A stretch of DNA of 7,987 nucleotides from UBA830 sp036339975 (GTDB lineage Bacteria > Pseudomonadota > Alphaproteobacteria > MPNO01 > UBA830), in NCBI GenBank assembly GCA_036339975.1, contig JAYYZV010000089.1, positions 1-7,987 of the forward strand. The letters run 5' to 3'. Both the position numbers and the translations under genes were made by a program. The notes under the pieces are model-generated. The model did not search any database, was not told where the DNA came from, and was given only the letters and a program-made list of their open reading frames with translations. Below, one piece after another: positions 1-6,379 of the stretch. How positions within the stretch are numbered: the stretch's first letter is position 1; each line of letters starts with the position of its first letter.

Positions 1-433
1 GCTGGGGGCGGTCGGCGCACTGATGTTGAGCCTTGCGCCGCGCATCAAATCAATTCGTAGCCAGCTTTATCTGTTTCTGATCACCCTGTTTGTCGCCGTG
101 ATCCTGATATCGATTTCACCCCTGTTACGCGATTTCTGGCCCCTCTTTGCGGCGATCACCCTTCGAGGTCTGCTGCTCGGGTTTAATCAGCCCTTGATGA
201 TTTCAGTCATGGCCAGTGCATCCGCGCCGGAGATTCAAGGGCAGACGGTTGGATTACGCACCACCGCCAACCGGGCGGCGTCGACCGTTATCCCAATTGC
301 CATGGGCGTCATGGTGGAGGTGATAGGCCTTGATGCCAGTTTCTATGTGATGGGTATCCTCATGCTAGCCGCCTGCCTGGGTATCTGGGTCATGATGATG
401 CGCGCCTTTGCACGCGGCGACATCCCGGATTAG
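1..433 (+). CDS. MFS transporter, C-terminal part (5' end outside window)
   Basis: The reading frame enters from the left edge (first full codon at base 2) and gives 143 residues before TAG. The product is an integral inner-membrane protein. Hydrophobic stretches lie at about residues 22-42, 46-70, 96-114 and 118-136, matching the last helices of a 12-helix Major Facilitator Superfamily permease. The loop GQTVGLRTTANR (80-91) followed by a helix of the type TVIPIAMGVM is typical of MFS_1 drug/metabolite exporters and related uptake carriers. An internal ATG at base 23 is not the start, because the frame is open and hydrophobic upstream of it. The MBL-fold gene follows after 70 bp on the same strand with no convincing terminator between, so the two may be cotranscribed. 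The substrate cannot be told from this fragment. Confidence 0.88.
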   Translation, partial: LGAVGALMLSLAPRIKSIRSQLYLFLITLFVAVILISISPLLRDFWPLFAAITLRGLLLGFNQPLMISVMASASAPEIQGQTVGLRTTANRAASTVIPIAMGVMVEVIGLDASFYVMGILMLAACLGIWVMMMRAFARGDIPD

Positions 434-503
434 GCCGTGTCGACAAAGCATCACCCGGTAACTACGCTTCCGCTAAACAAACCGAAATCGTGGGGATGCA
501 ACG

Positions 504-1451
504 ATGTCAAATGAGAATTTTTATCCGGGAGAGCTCCTTCCGGACGACGAAATTCGGGTCACGCTACTGGGGACAGGAACCCCCTTTCCACGACGCGGCC
601 AGGCCTGTGCGTCGGTGTTCGTCGAAGCCGGACCGGACAAATTCCTGCTCGATTGTGGATCGGGAGCACCGCAGAATTTTACCTCCCTCGAAATCCCTTT
701 TACGGACGTCGACAAGATTTTCGCAACACATCACCATGTCGATCATATCGGTGGAATTGACCATTTTTGGATCGGCGGCTGGACATACGGACGCACCACC
801 CCGCTGAGGGTCTGGGGACCACCCGGCACGGATAAAATAGTCGAACACCTGCGCGGCATCTACGAATGGGATATCGAAACCCGCCTCGATGCCCTGCCTC
901 CCGGCGGTCACGAAATCGAATGTTCGGAATTCGGCCAGGATGGCGAGATTTACGACAATACTGAAAATGGTGGCGTCAAGATTACGGCGTTCAAGGTGGT
1001 TCATTGCGAACCGCAGAATACCTTTGCCATGAAGGTTGAATATAAAAACAGGACTTTCGTTTTCTCAGCGGACACGAAGAAATGCGACTCAATGCTGCAT
1101 CATGCCGCAGGCTGTGATCTTCTTGTCCATGAGGCCTTTCCGCCGGCTGAGCTTTATGCCGAAAAATCCAACCGCCCTCTTGAGGTCGCGAAAAAGATAT
1201 CTGAAGTCTATCACACCTCTCCGCGTGAAGCCGGCGAAGTCTTCAGTGAAACCAATCCCCGCATGGCGGTGATCTATCACATGTACAACAATGAGGACGT
1301 GATCGCTCCTGCGCTCGACCAGGTGCGGGAGAATTATCAGGGGCCCGTAGAGATCGGCTACGACCTGATGGTTATCAATGTCGGCGATGACATCCGCGTC
1401 CGCCCGGCCGTTGTGTCCGACAAACCCTGGCCGATCGGCAAGACCGCCTGA
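504..1451 (+). CDS. MBL-fold metallo-hydrolase (RNase Z / arylsulfatase-like, COG1234 type)
   Basis: This is a complete 315-residue cytoplasmic protein without signal peptide. Metallo-beta-lactamase fold landmarks are in order: an N-terminal strand with LLGTGTPFP (21-29), DCGSG (50-54), the metal motif THHHVDH (His76, His78, Asp80, His81), a third-site His167 (VVHCEP), the bridging Asp190 in SADT, the helix motif HTSPREAGEVF (237-247) and His259 in IYHM. This set is that of RNase Z-type phosphodiesterases, and the length fits. The N-terminus, however, has the LGTGTP form seen in general MBL hydrolases and class III zinc arylsulfatases rather than the PxKxRN signature of true RNase Z, and no long exosite arm is evident. 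tRNA 3' processing is therefore unlikely; hydrolysis of a small phosphate, sulfate or carboxylic ester is more plausible. ATG 504 is preceded by GGGGA with 7-nt spacing. It lies downstream of the transporter gene and converges on the MetE-like gene. Confidence 0.9.
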   Translation: MSNENFYPGELLPDDEIRVTLLGTGTPFPRRGQACASVFVEAGPDKFLLDCGSGAPQNFTSLEIPFTDVDKIFATHHHVDHIGGIDHFWIGGWTYGRTTPLRVWGPPGTDKIVEHLRGIYEWDIETRLDALPPGGHEIECSEFGQDGEIYDNTENGGVKITAFKVVHCEPQNTFAMKVEYKNRTFVFSADTKKCDSMLHHAAGCDLLVHEAFPPAELYAEKSNRPLEVAKKISEVYHTSPREAGEVFSETNPRMAVIYHMYNNEDVIAPALDQVRENYQGPVEIGYDLMVINVGDDIRVRPAVVSDKPWPIGKTA

Positions 1452-1455
1452 CGGA

Positions 1456-2601
1456 TCAGCCCCAGAGCCTTTCCGACGCGAGGCGGGCGCCTTCAGCCAT
1501 GGCACCCAGTTTTGCCCAAACGATTTCCGGTTCAACAGCCGCCTGTCCAACCCAGGTACCGTATCCGCAATCGCTGCCCGCGATTACTTTTTCGCGACCT
1601 ATCCGTTTGGCTATTCGAATAATGCGTTGGGCGATCAGATCGGGATGCTCAATGAAGTTCGACTTGGATTCGATCACTCCTGGAACCAGGACCACATCGT
1701 CCGGTACTTTGACGTCGTCAAAGACTTTGTATTCATGCGCATGGCGCGGGTTCGCGGCCTCGAACGAAATACCGGACGCCTTTGCCCTGAACGCCACATC
1801 GATGATATCCGCCAGAGGCACATCACAATGATGGGGACCTTCATAGTTGCCCCAGCACAAATGAATTCGCACAAGCTCCTTCGGCACGTTTTCAAGGGCA
1901 TGGTTCAATGCATCAACATGAAGCTCCGCCCTTTTCCGAAAATCCTTTAAATCGAGGTCGGCGTATTGAATGTGCCGCCCCATGGCCAGATCCGGACAAT
2001 CCAGCTGCAGCATGATCCCGGCTGAGGTCACGGTTTCGTATTCGTGTCGCATCGCGTCGGCAATGGCAAAAATATAGGTCTCGAAATCCGGATAATGGGT
2101 ATTGGCAAAGAACAGCGAAATTACGCCCGGCGATGCCGCAGTCAGGAACCTACCCGAAAACTGTTTCCCTTCCGATGCCGAAAGGAGATTTGTGACATCG
2201 GTTTCAGCGGCATCCCGATCCATCACGGAAATTTCTCCGTTGCACCCCGGCGTCTTTCGACGCGAGCGGCCAGGGTCGTTGAACACGCGTTCGGCCATCT
2301 TCGGAAATTCGGCGACATCCTGGTAAACGAAGGTGTTGCTCTCGCCGCCGAAGCCTGCAAGCCGGTCCTTGATATAGGTGGCGTAGCTGGGTTTGCTCAT
2401 TTCGCCGTCGTTGATGATATCGACACCCGCCCCAGCCTGACTTGCGACGATTTCGGAAACGGCGTTGGAAACTCGCGCGTCCAGCGCATTCCGGTCGACC
2501 GGTATACCTTCTTCCTTCGCGAACATCATCTGGATCAGGTCGTCCGGCCTCGGCAGACTACCGACATGAGTGGTCAGAATTCTCTCTTCGCTTCGGATCA
2601 T
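1456..2601 (-). CDS. Cobalamin-independent methionine synthase family protein (MetE C-terminal-domain type)
   Basis: This soluble 381-residue protein matches the catalytic C-terminal barrel of MetE, standing alone without the MetE N-terminal half. The start TTHVGSLPRP (10-19) is the family hallmark. The expected zinc/thiol ligands are present: His247 and Cys249 in HLCWGNYEGPHH, Glu281 in SFEAANPRHAHE, and Cys345 in GSDCGYG. The metal centre should thus be intact, activating a thiol for methyl transfer, but methyl donor and acceptor are unknown; such short paralogues often serve methyl-compound or sulfur metabolism rather than folate-dependent methionine synthesis. The frame extends two codons upstream to GTG 2607, but I chose ATG 2601 because AGAAG lies 5 nt before it, whereas for GTG the purines abut the codon. 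Its stop lies 4 bp from that of the convergent MBL gene, and its 5' end faces the dioxygenase gene, suggesting a shared control region. Confidence 0.9.
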   Translation of the reverse strand: MIRSEERILTTHVGSLPRPDDLIQMMFAKEEGIPVDRNALDARVSNAVSEIVASQAGAGVDIINDGEMSKPSYATYIKDRLAGFGGESNTFVYQDVAEFPKMAERVFNDPGRSRRKTPGCNGEISVMDRDAAETDVTNLLSASEGKQFSGRFLTAASPGVISLFFANTHYPDFETYIFAIADAMRHEYETVTSAGIMLQLDCPDLAMGRHIQYADLDLKDFRKRAELHVDALNHALENVPKELVRIHLCWGNYEGPHHCDVPLADIIDVAFRAKASGISFEAANPRHAHEYKVFDDVKVPDDVVLVPGVIESKSNFIEHPDLIAQRIIRIAKRIGREKVIAGSDCGYGTWVGQAAVEPEIVWAKLGAMAEGARLASERLWG

Positions 2602-2613
2602 TTGCACTTCTTG

Positions 2614-2642
2614 TTCATTGAATGGGATTCACACGGCATAAT
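2614..2642 (+). promoter_or_regulatory. Possible sigma-70-like promoter for the dioxygenase gene
   Basis: The region between the divergent MetE-like and PhyH genes contains TTCATT (2614-2619) and CATAAT (2637-2642) separated by 17 nt. The -10 box matches the consensus at five of six positions, the -35 box at only three. A start just downstream would give a leader of roughly 50 nt before ATG 2697. This is a manual match in a short region and could be chance; no operator dyad was recognised beside it. Confidence 0.25.
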
Positions 2643-2696
2643 AGGCCCTGAACCAATGCTTAGCTAACCTGACGGAAGAGATTTCGGAATAAAACG

Positions 2697-3539
2697 ATGC
2701 CGCTTAGCCTCAGCCAGGACCAGATCGATCTCTATAACCGCGACGGATATCTGTTTCCTATCCGCGCCGTTTCACCGGAAAAAGCCTCGGAGACCCGCAA
2801 ACGGCTAGAAAGGATCGAGGCGGAGATGGGCGGCCGGTTTACGGGGATCTACCGGTCCAAATTTTATCTGCGTTATCGGTGGGCATACGAACTCGCCACT
2901 ACACCGGCGATACTGGACGTGGTCGAGGATCTGATCGGCCCCGATATCCTGCTGTATCACAACACGACCTGGTTCAAAAACGGCGGGGATCAGGGATATG
3001 TGACCTGGCATCAGGACATTACTTATTTCGGGCATGAGCCGCCGGATGTCCTGTCCGTCTGGATCGCTCTGACACCTGCAACCGAAGAAAGCGGGTGCAT
3101 GCAGGTGTTGCCCGGCACCCGGCACGAAGGCCCGCTACCCCTTACGACGCCGGATCTGAACGACAGGAACATGCTGCCAAGCGGGCAACTCGTCGATTTT
3201 GACATCAATTCAGTGGAACCGGTTTCCATGCCGCTGAAACCGGGTGAAGCGTCAATTCATCACGCCTGCACAATTCACGGCTCCCTTCCAAATATGTCGG
3301 ACGACAGGCGAATGGGGATCACATTCTGCTACCACGCACCCGGGCTCAAACAGCGGGGCGAACGCCGGACCAGTGCATTACTGGTACGCGGGGAAGACAG
3401 GTTCGGTCGTTTCGATGCGGAACTGCCCCCGGAAGCCGACGAAACGCCGGCCACGATCACCCGGCACGAAGCCGCCGTTGCGCTGTATCGGGGAAAAGAG
3501 GAAGAACTGGGTAAGAAGACGGTTTCAAGGTTCGACTGA
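2697..3539 (+). CDS. Phytanoyl-CoA dioxygenase (PhyH) family Fe(II)/2-oxoglutarate oxygenase
   Basis: This 280-residue cytoplasmic enzyme is of usual length for the PhyH family. It couples oxidative decarboxylation of 2-oxoglutarate to hydroxylation of a small substrate. The N-terminus has the family pattern LSQDQIDLYNRDGYLFP (4-21). The facial triad is visible as His105-x-Asp107 in TWHQDITYFG and distal His194 in TIHGSLPN, with the 2-oxoglutarate-anchoring Arg205 eleven residues later. The middle motif GCMQVLPGTRHEG (133-145) is also typical. All catalytic positions are intact, so the gene should be functional. ATG 2697 is preceded by a purine-rich GGAATAAAA at usual distance. It is transcribed divergently from the MetE-like gene and followed after 82 bp by the arylsulfotransferase-like gene in the same direction, probably one transcript. 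The family is substrate-diverse (acyl-CoAs, ectoine, phosphonates, halogenation substrates), so the substrate cannot be named. Confidence 0.92.
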   Translation: MPLSLSQDQIDLYNRDGYLFPIRAVSPEKASETRKRLERIEAEMGGRFTGIYRSKFYLRYRWAYELATTPAILDVVEDLIGPDILLYHNTTWFKNGGDQGYVTWHQDITYFGHEPPDVLSVWIALTPATEESGCMQVLPGTRHEGPLPLTTPDLNDRNMLPSGQLVDFDINSVEPVSMPLKPGEASIHHACTIHGSLPNMSDDRRMGITFCYHAPGLKQRGERRTSALLVRGEDRFGRFDAELPPEADETPATITRHEAAVALYRGKEEELGKKTVSRFD

Positions 3540-3621
3540 CGCTACCCGACTGCTGAATCCGCATTCCCGTTTCTCATTCTTCAAGAACAAGAATAGACCC
3601 AATTAAAAAAGGACCCAAAGA

Positions 3622-4746
3622 ATGCCTGACATTACCGGCCCAATGATCCAGACAACAATACGCCGGCATCTCAGAACAGGCGTCACGGGGCACCACAGAG
3701 AGAAAGCCGAGCAAGGCTATGTGCTCTACACCCCGATGGGAGACATGCGTAAAATTGGTAAGGTCAATAAGACCTACCTGATTGATATGGCCGGTGAAGT
3801 TGTTCACGAATGGACGCACGACACCGATATCGGGCTTTACGGATCCCTTACCGAGGACGGCAACCTGTTTATGGGCGCGAAGGTTCGCGACGAGAGCTGG
3901 GATTGCTTTGGCATATGGCCTGCCTTCAAGGGTGGAGAACTGCGGGAGGTAACGCCGGAAGGCGACGTGACCTGGCGGCATACGGATATCTGGCATCACC
4001 ATGACCAGCGCAAGATGCCCCATGGCGGAGCGATGTATATGTCGCTCGAGAAAGTGCCCGATGAACTGGCAGCCAGGGTTATCGGCGGTCACCCGGCCCC
4101 TGACGGATCAGACATGTACGCCGATGTCCTGATCGAGGTCGACCGGGACGGCAATACAATCTGGGAATGGCATGCGATCGAGCATCTGGATCCAATCGAG
4201 GATTTTCAGGAGGTGAGCGAGGTGCGTTGGGAATGGTGCCACGGCAATACCATTGCCCCTCTCGGCGATGATCGGGTTATCGTTTCCTTTCGCGCTATTC
4301 ACACCATCGGAATCCTCGACAAGGCAACCGGCGACTGGCTCTGGAAATACCGCCATCCGATGATGGGCGGCCAGCATGATCCTCAGATGCTGGAAAATGG
4401 AAATATCCTGTTATTCAACAACGGCACCCAGCGGCGGGAATTCGGGATGCTGCCAAGTTCGTCATTGCTTGAGATTGATCCCAAGACCGATGAAATCGTC
4501 TGGAAATACGAGGACAAGCCGCCCTTTGCGTTCTACAGCCCGCAGATATCAGGAGCGCAGCGGCTCCCGGGCGGCAACACCCTGGCTTGCGAAGGTGTCA
4601 GGGGCCGGATTTTCCAGGTGACGCGCGAAGGCGAGGTCGTGTGGGAATTCATCAATCCGCACTTTTCGCCGAATGTTTTCGATTTCGATATCAATATGGT
4701 TTTCCGCGCCTATTTCTATACGCGCGACCAGTTGCCGTTTCTGTAA
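3622..4746 (+). CDS. Arylsulfotransferase (ASST) family beta-propeller protein
   Basis: This is a 374-residue protein built of repeated blade-like strands such as TYLIDMAGEVVHEW (51-64), LIEVDRDGNTIWEW (170-183), LLEIDPKTDEIVWKY (282-296) and FQVTREGEVVWEF (331-343). These are characteristic of the aryl-sulfate sulfotransferase propeller family, as are CHGNTIAPL with His207, SFR with Arg224, GGQHDPQML with His252, GGNTLACEGVRGRIF (317-331) and the ending FRAYFYTRDQ (361-370). Characterised bacterial ASSTs transfer sulfate between phenols through a covalently sulfated histidine; which His would serve here I cannot assign. There is no signal peptide or N-terminal membrane anchor, so it should be cytoplasmic, unlike the periplasmic DsbL/DsbI-linked ASSTs. 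ATG 3622 follows AAAGGAC at about 8 nt. It is probably cotranscribed with the dioxygenase. Family assignment is firm; sulfotransferase activity is not proven. Confidence 0.88.
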   Translation: MPDITGPMIQTTIRRHLRTGVTGHHREKAEQGYVLYTPMGDMRKIGKVNKTYLIDMAGEVVHEWTHDTDIGLYGSLTEDGNLFMGAKVRDESWDCFGIWPAFKGGELREVTPEGDVTWRHTDIWHHHDQRKMPHGGAMYMSLEKVPDELAARVIGGHPAPDGSDMYADVLIEVDRDGNTIWEWHAIEHLDPIEDFQEVSEVRWEWCHGNTIAPLGDDRVIVSFRAIHTIGILDKATGDWLWKYRHPMMGGQHDPQMLENGNILLFNNGTQRREFGMLPSSSLLEIDPKTDEIVWKYEDKPPFAFYSPQISGAQRLPGGNTLACEGVRGRIFQVTREGEVVWEFINPHFSPNVFDFDINMVFRAYFYTRDQLPFL

Positions 4747-4784
4747 ATTCGTATTGAGGTGGGAAATCGGCGCCACGCGGAAAA

Positions 4785-4791
4785 AAGGAGG
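4785..4791 (+). promoter_or_regulatory. Consensus Shine-Dalgarno AAGGAGG before a small ORF
   Basis: A perfect AAGGAGG preceded by an A-tract lies 4 nt upstream of ATG 4796, which is slightly short but workable spacing. It is the strongest ribosome-binding site I noticed in the window, stronger than those of the clear genes, and it sits 38 bp after the arylsulfotransferase-like stop codon. It decides the start of the 51-codon ORF. Confidence 0.55.
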
Positions 4792-4795
4792 CATA

Positions 4796-4951
4796 ATGGC
4801 CGCTGGATGTCCGTGGAATAATGTTGCGTCCTTGAGGGCTCGAACCTGGCCCCAATTATTAAAAGTTTGTTTCCCCTTAGCTGTGTCGTTTCGACCGGGT
4901 AAAAGCTCAGGAAACAATCAAACTGCGCTACTGCAGGCGTTGGCTATGTGA
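4796..4951 (+). CDS. Small hypothetical ORF (51 aa) with strong RBS; real peptide or 5' remnant of a lost gene
   Basis: ATG 4796 to TGA 4949-4951 encodes 51 residues beginning MAAGCPWNNVASLRARTWPQ and ending NNQTALLQALAM. I do not recognise it. It has two cysteines (Cys5, Cys25), three tryptophans or tryptophan-like aromatic positions near the N-terminus, a basic character and one short hydrophobic patch (about 21-31), not a convincing membrane helix or signal peptide. The only support is the consensus ribosome-binding site and its place 49 bp downstream of the arylsulfotransferase-like gene on the same strand, which would allow cotranscription. It lies just before the lower-GC Sel1 gene, so an alternative is that it is the surviving 5' end of a gene cut by a past rearrangement. 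It could also be non-coding, since the frame is short. Confidence 0.35.
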   Translation: MAAGCPWNNVASLRARTWPQLLKVCFPLAVSFRPGKSSGNNQTALLQALAM

Positions 4952-4994
4952 ATCCGATGGGTGAGGTAAATTGGAATGCTGTAAATGATAAGTC

Positions 4995-6338
4995 CTAACA
5001 ATCCACAAATTTGCTGAGAATACACTGTTTCGCGCGATTTTTTGCCTCCACAAGAGTGGCGTTTTTAGTCACGAACCCGATTGTAAGGAGCAGGGCTTTT
5101 GCCTTGGTAACACCATGTTTGCTGGCAATCTCGAACCACATCAATCCCCTTACCTTGTCTACCGGGACGCCTTGACCATTAAAGTAAATTTGACCGAGGA
5201 GTACGTGAGCTTCTCCGTGCCCAGCCTGGCTGGCATGGGTAATCCACTTCAAGGCTTTCTGATAATCCTGTTTAAGTACTTTCCCATTCAGGTATAGAGA
5301 TCCAAGATTTTTTTGCGCTATTGGAGCCCCCGAATTAGCGGCACTTTTTAACCATTTGACCGCAACACCTACGTCTTTCGGTACTCCGTTCCCAGAGAGG
5401 TACATTGCCGCCAGGTTATTTTGTGCAAGTGCAACATTCTGTTCTGCGGCTTTGGTATACCATTGCACGGCGGCTTGATAACTCTGTGGGAGACCCTTTC
5501 CCCGTTGATAAAGAACTCCCAAATTATATTGCGCTGTAGCAAAGCCCTGTTTTGCCGCGTCAGCAAAATATCTTGCGGCTAAAGCATTGTTAATTTTCAC
5601 TCCCAGCCCATCTCGGTACAATACCCCCAGGTCGTGCTGGGCCCGATCAAATCCTTGTTTTGCGGCTAATTTCCACCACTCCAATGCTACTGGATAGTTT
5701 TTTCGGTGGTATGCAATTAAGCCTAACTGATATTGGGCCATAGGTGCTCCCTGATTAGCAGCGAGCCTGAACCACGACGCCGCAATTTTGGGATTTTTCT
5801 TAACACCTTTGCCATTTTGGAACATTTCTGCGACGAGTAGTTGAGCCTGCACGTGTTTTTGTTTTGCAGCGGCGCCCAGCCATTTCAAGGCAGCCTTGTA
5901 ATCCCTGGGATACCCAACGCCGTCGTAGGCCATTTTACCGAGTGTATACTGCGCTTTTCGGTACCCTTGTTTGGCGGATAAGGTAAACCATTGAATTGCG
6001 AATTTGATGTTTTTGGGGACGCCAGTTCCGTTATAATTCGCAAGGCCGATGTTAAATTGGGCATCGGCATTCCCCTGCTTTGCAGAGAGATAGAACCATT
6101 TAGCCCCTAATTTTTGGTCCCGCGGGACACCCTTTCCTAAAAAATACAATGCCCCAAGCGAGTTTTGAGCCTTCGGGTCGCCATTATTCGCTAGCTTTGA
6201 CCAAATCCGAGCCGCTCCATCAAAGTCATCCTTCTGGAAAGCAGCTGCTCCTGCTTCAAAGGAGTTGGCCCAACTTGTTCCCAGATTTGCCATTGTTAGA
6301 AGGAGGCTCAATGACAACAAAGCGAAACATTTTTTCAT
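4995..6338 (-). CDS. Secreted Sel1-like repeat (SLR/TPR-like) protein
   Basis: This 447-residue protein has a Sec signal peptide (basic MKK, hydrophobic core to about residue 19, likely cleavage after TSWA, residue 24), so it acts in the periplasm or outside. A half TPR-like helix pair (about 35-56) leads into ten Sel1 repeats spanning 57-412, each starting AQ and carrying LGxxYxxGxGVPxD and AxxWFxxAAxQG. The C-terminal tail has a cysteine pair (Cys439, Cys447), possibly a disulfide in the periplasm. SLR proteins are protein-protein adaptors; no enzymatic residues are seen and no partner can be named. ATG 6338 has no clear Shine-Dalgarno and is preceded by a small hairpin. Two 60-base rows counted by hand gave 48% GC (5101) and 45% (5701), against 63% in the dioxygenase gene (3061) and 60% in the dehydrogenase gene (7081), so it may be of separate origin. 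Confidence 0.93.
   Translation of the reverse strand: MKKCFALLSLSLLLTMANLGTSWANSFEAGAAAFQKDDFDGAARIWSKLANNGDPKAQNSLGALYFLGKGVPRDQKLGAKWFYLSAKQGNADAQFNIGLANYNGTGVPKNIKFAIQWFTLSAKQGYRKAQYTLGKMAYDGVGYPRDYKAALKWLGAAAKQKHVQAQLLVAEMFQNGKGVKKNPKIAASWFRLAANQGAPMAQYQLGLIAYHRKNYPVALEWWKLAAKQGFDRAQHDLGVLYRDGLGVKINNALAARYFADAAKQGFATAQYNLGVLYQRGKGLPQSYQAAVQWYTKAAEQNVALAQNNLAAMYLSGNGVPKDVGVAVKWLKSAANSGAPIAQKNLGSLYLNGKVLKQDYQKALKWITHASQAGHGEAHVLLGQIYFNGQGVPVDKVRGLMWFEIASKHGVTKAKALLLTIGFVTKNATLVEAKNRAKQCILSKFVDC
5103..6170 (-). repeat. Ten tandem Sel1 repeats within the secreted protein gene
   Basis: Residues 57-412 divide into ten units with starts at 57, 93, 129, 165, 201, 233, 269, 305, 341 and 377. Nine are exactly 36 residues long and the fifth (201-232) is 32, having lost the GxGVPxD loop between its two helices. 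The repeats are conserved in pattern but diverged in residues, so this is an old protein repeat array rather than a recent DNA-level duplication. Confidence 0.9.
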
Positions 6339-6348
6339 CCAAATATTG

Positions 6349-6363
6349 TGGCAGGAATTGCCA
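6349..6363 (-). promoter_or_regulatory. Perfect 5-bp dyad just upstream of the Sel1 gene start
   Basis: TGGCA and TGCCA flank a 5-nt centre, ending about 10 nt before ATG 6338. On the minus-strand mRNA this would form a small hairpin where a Shine-Dalgarno would be expected, and no good Shine-Dalgarno is present. It may be an operator or a translational control hairpin, or chance, since a 5-bp stem is short. Confidence 0.25.
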
Positions 6364-6379
6364 GTCTGTTGATAGCTTT

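Noticed and set aside
564..1004. Minus-strand open frame within the MBL-fold gene
   Set aside because: It is a shadow of the real gene in a GC-rich region; the plus-strand product carries a complete metal-binding motif set.
2044..2667. Long plus-strand open frame (207 codons) opposite the MetE-like gene, and a similar one at 1378-1950
   Set aside because: Both are antisense to a gene with intact family motifs, their translations have no recognisable pattern, and neither has a convincing ribosome-binding site.
3576..3594. Inverted repeat ATTCTT/AAGAAT with a 7-nt loop between the dioxygenase and ASST-like genes
   Set aside because: The stem is weak and AT-rich and no T-run follows, so it is not credible as an intrinsic terminator; cotranscription remains likely.
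4836..4846. GGTTCGAGCCC on the minus strand, resembling a tRNA T-arm and hence a possible attachment-site remnant
   Set aside because: The T-stem pairs over only three bases, the adjacent would-be acceptor strand has no partner within about 80 nt, and there is no CCA end.
4868..4915. Two-helix inverted repeat GTTTCC...AGCT...AGCT...GGAAAC inside the small ORF
   Set aside because: The stems are short, interrupted and not followed by a T-tract, so they do not support a terminator or a defined RNA.
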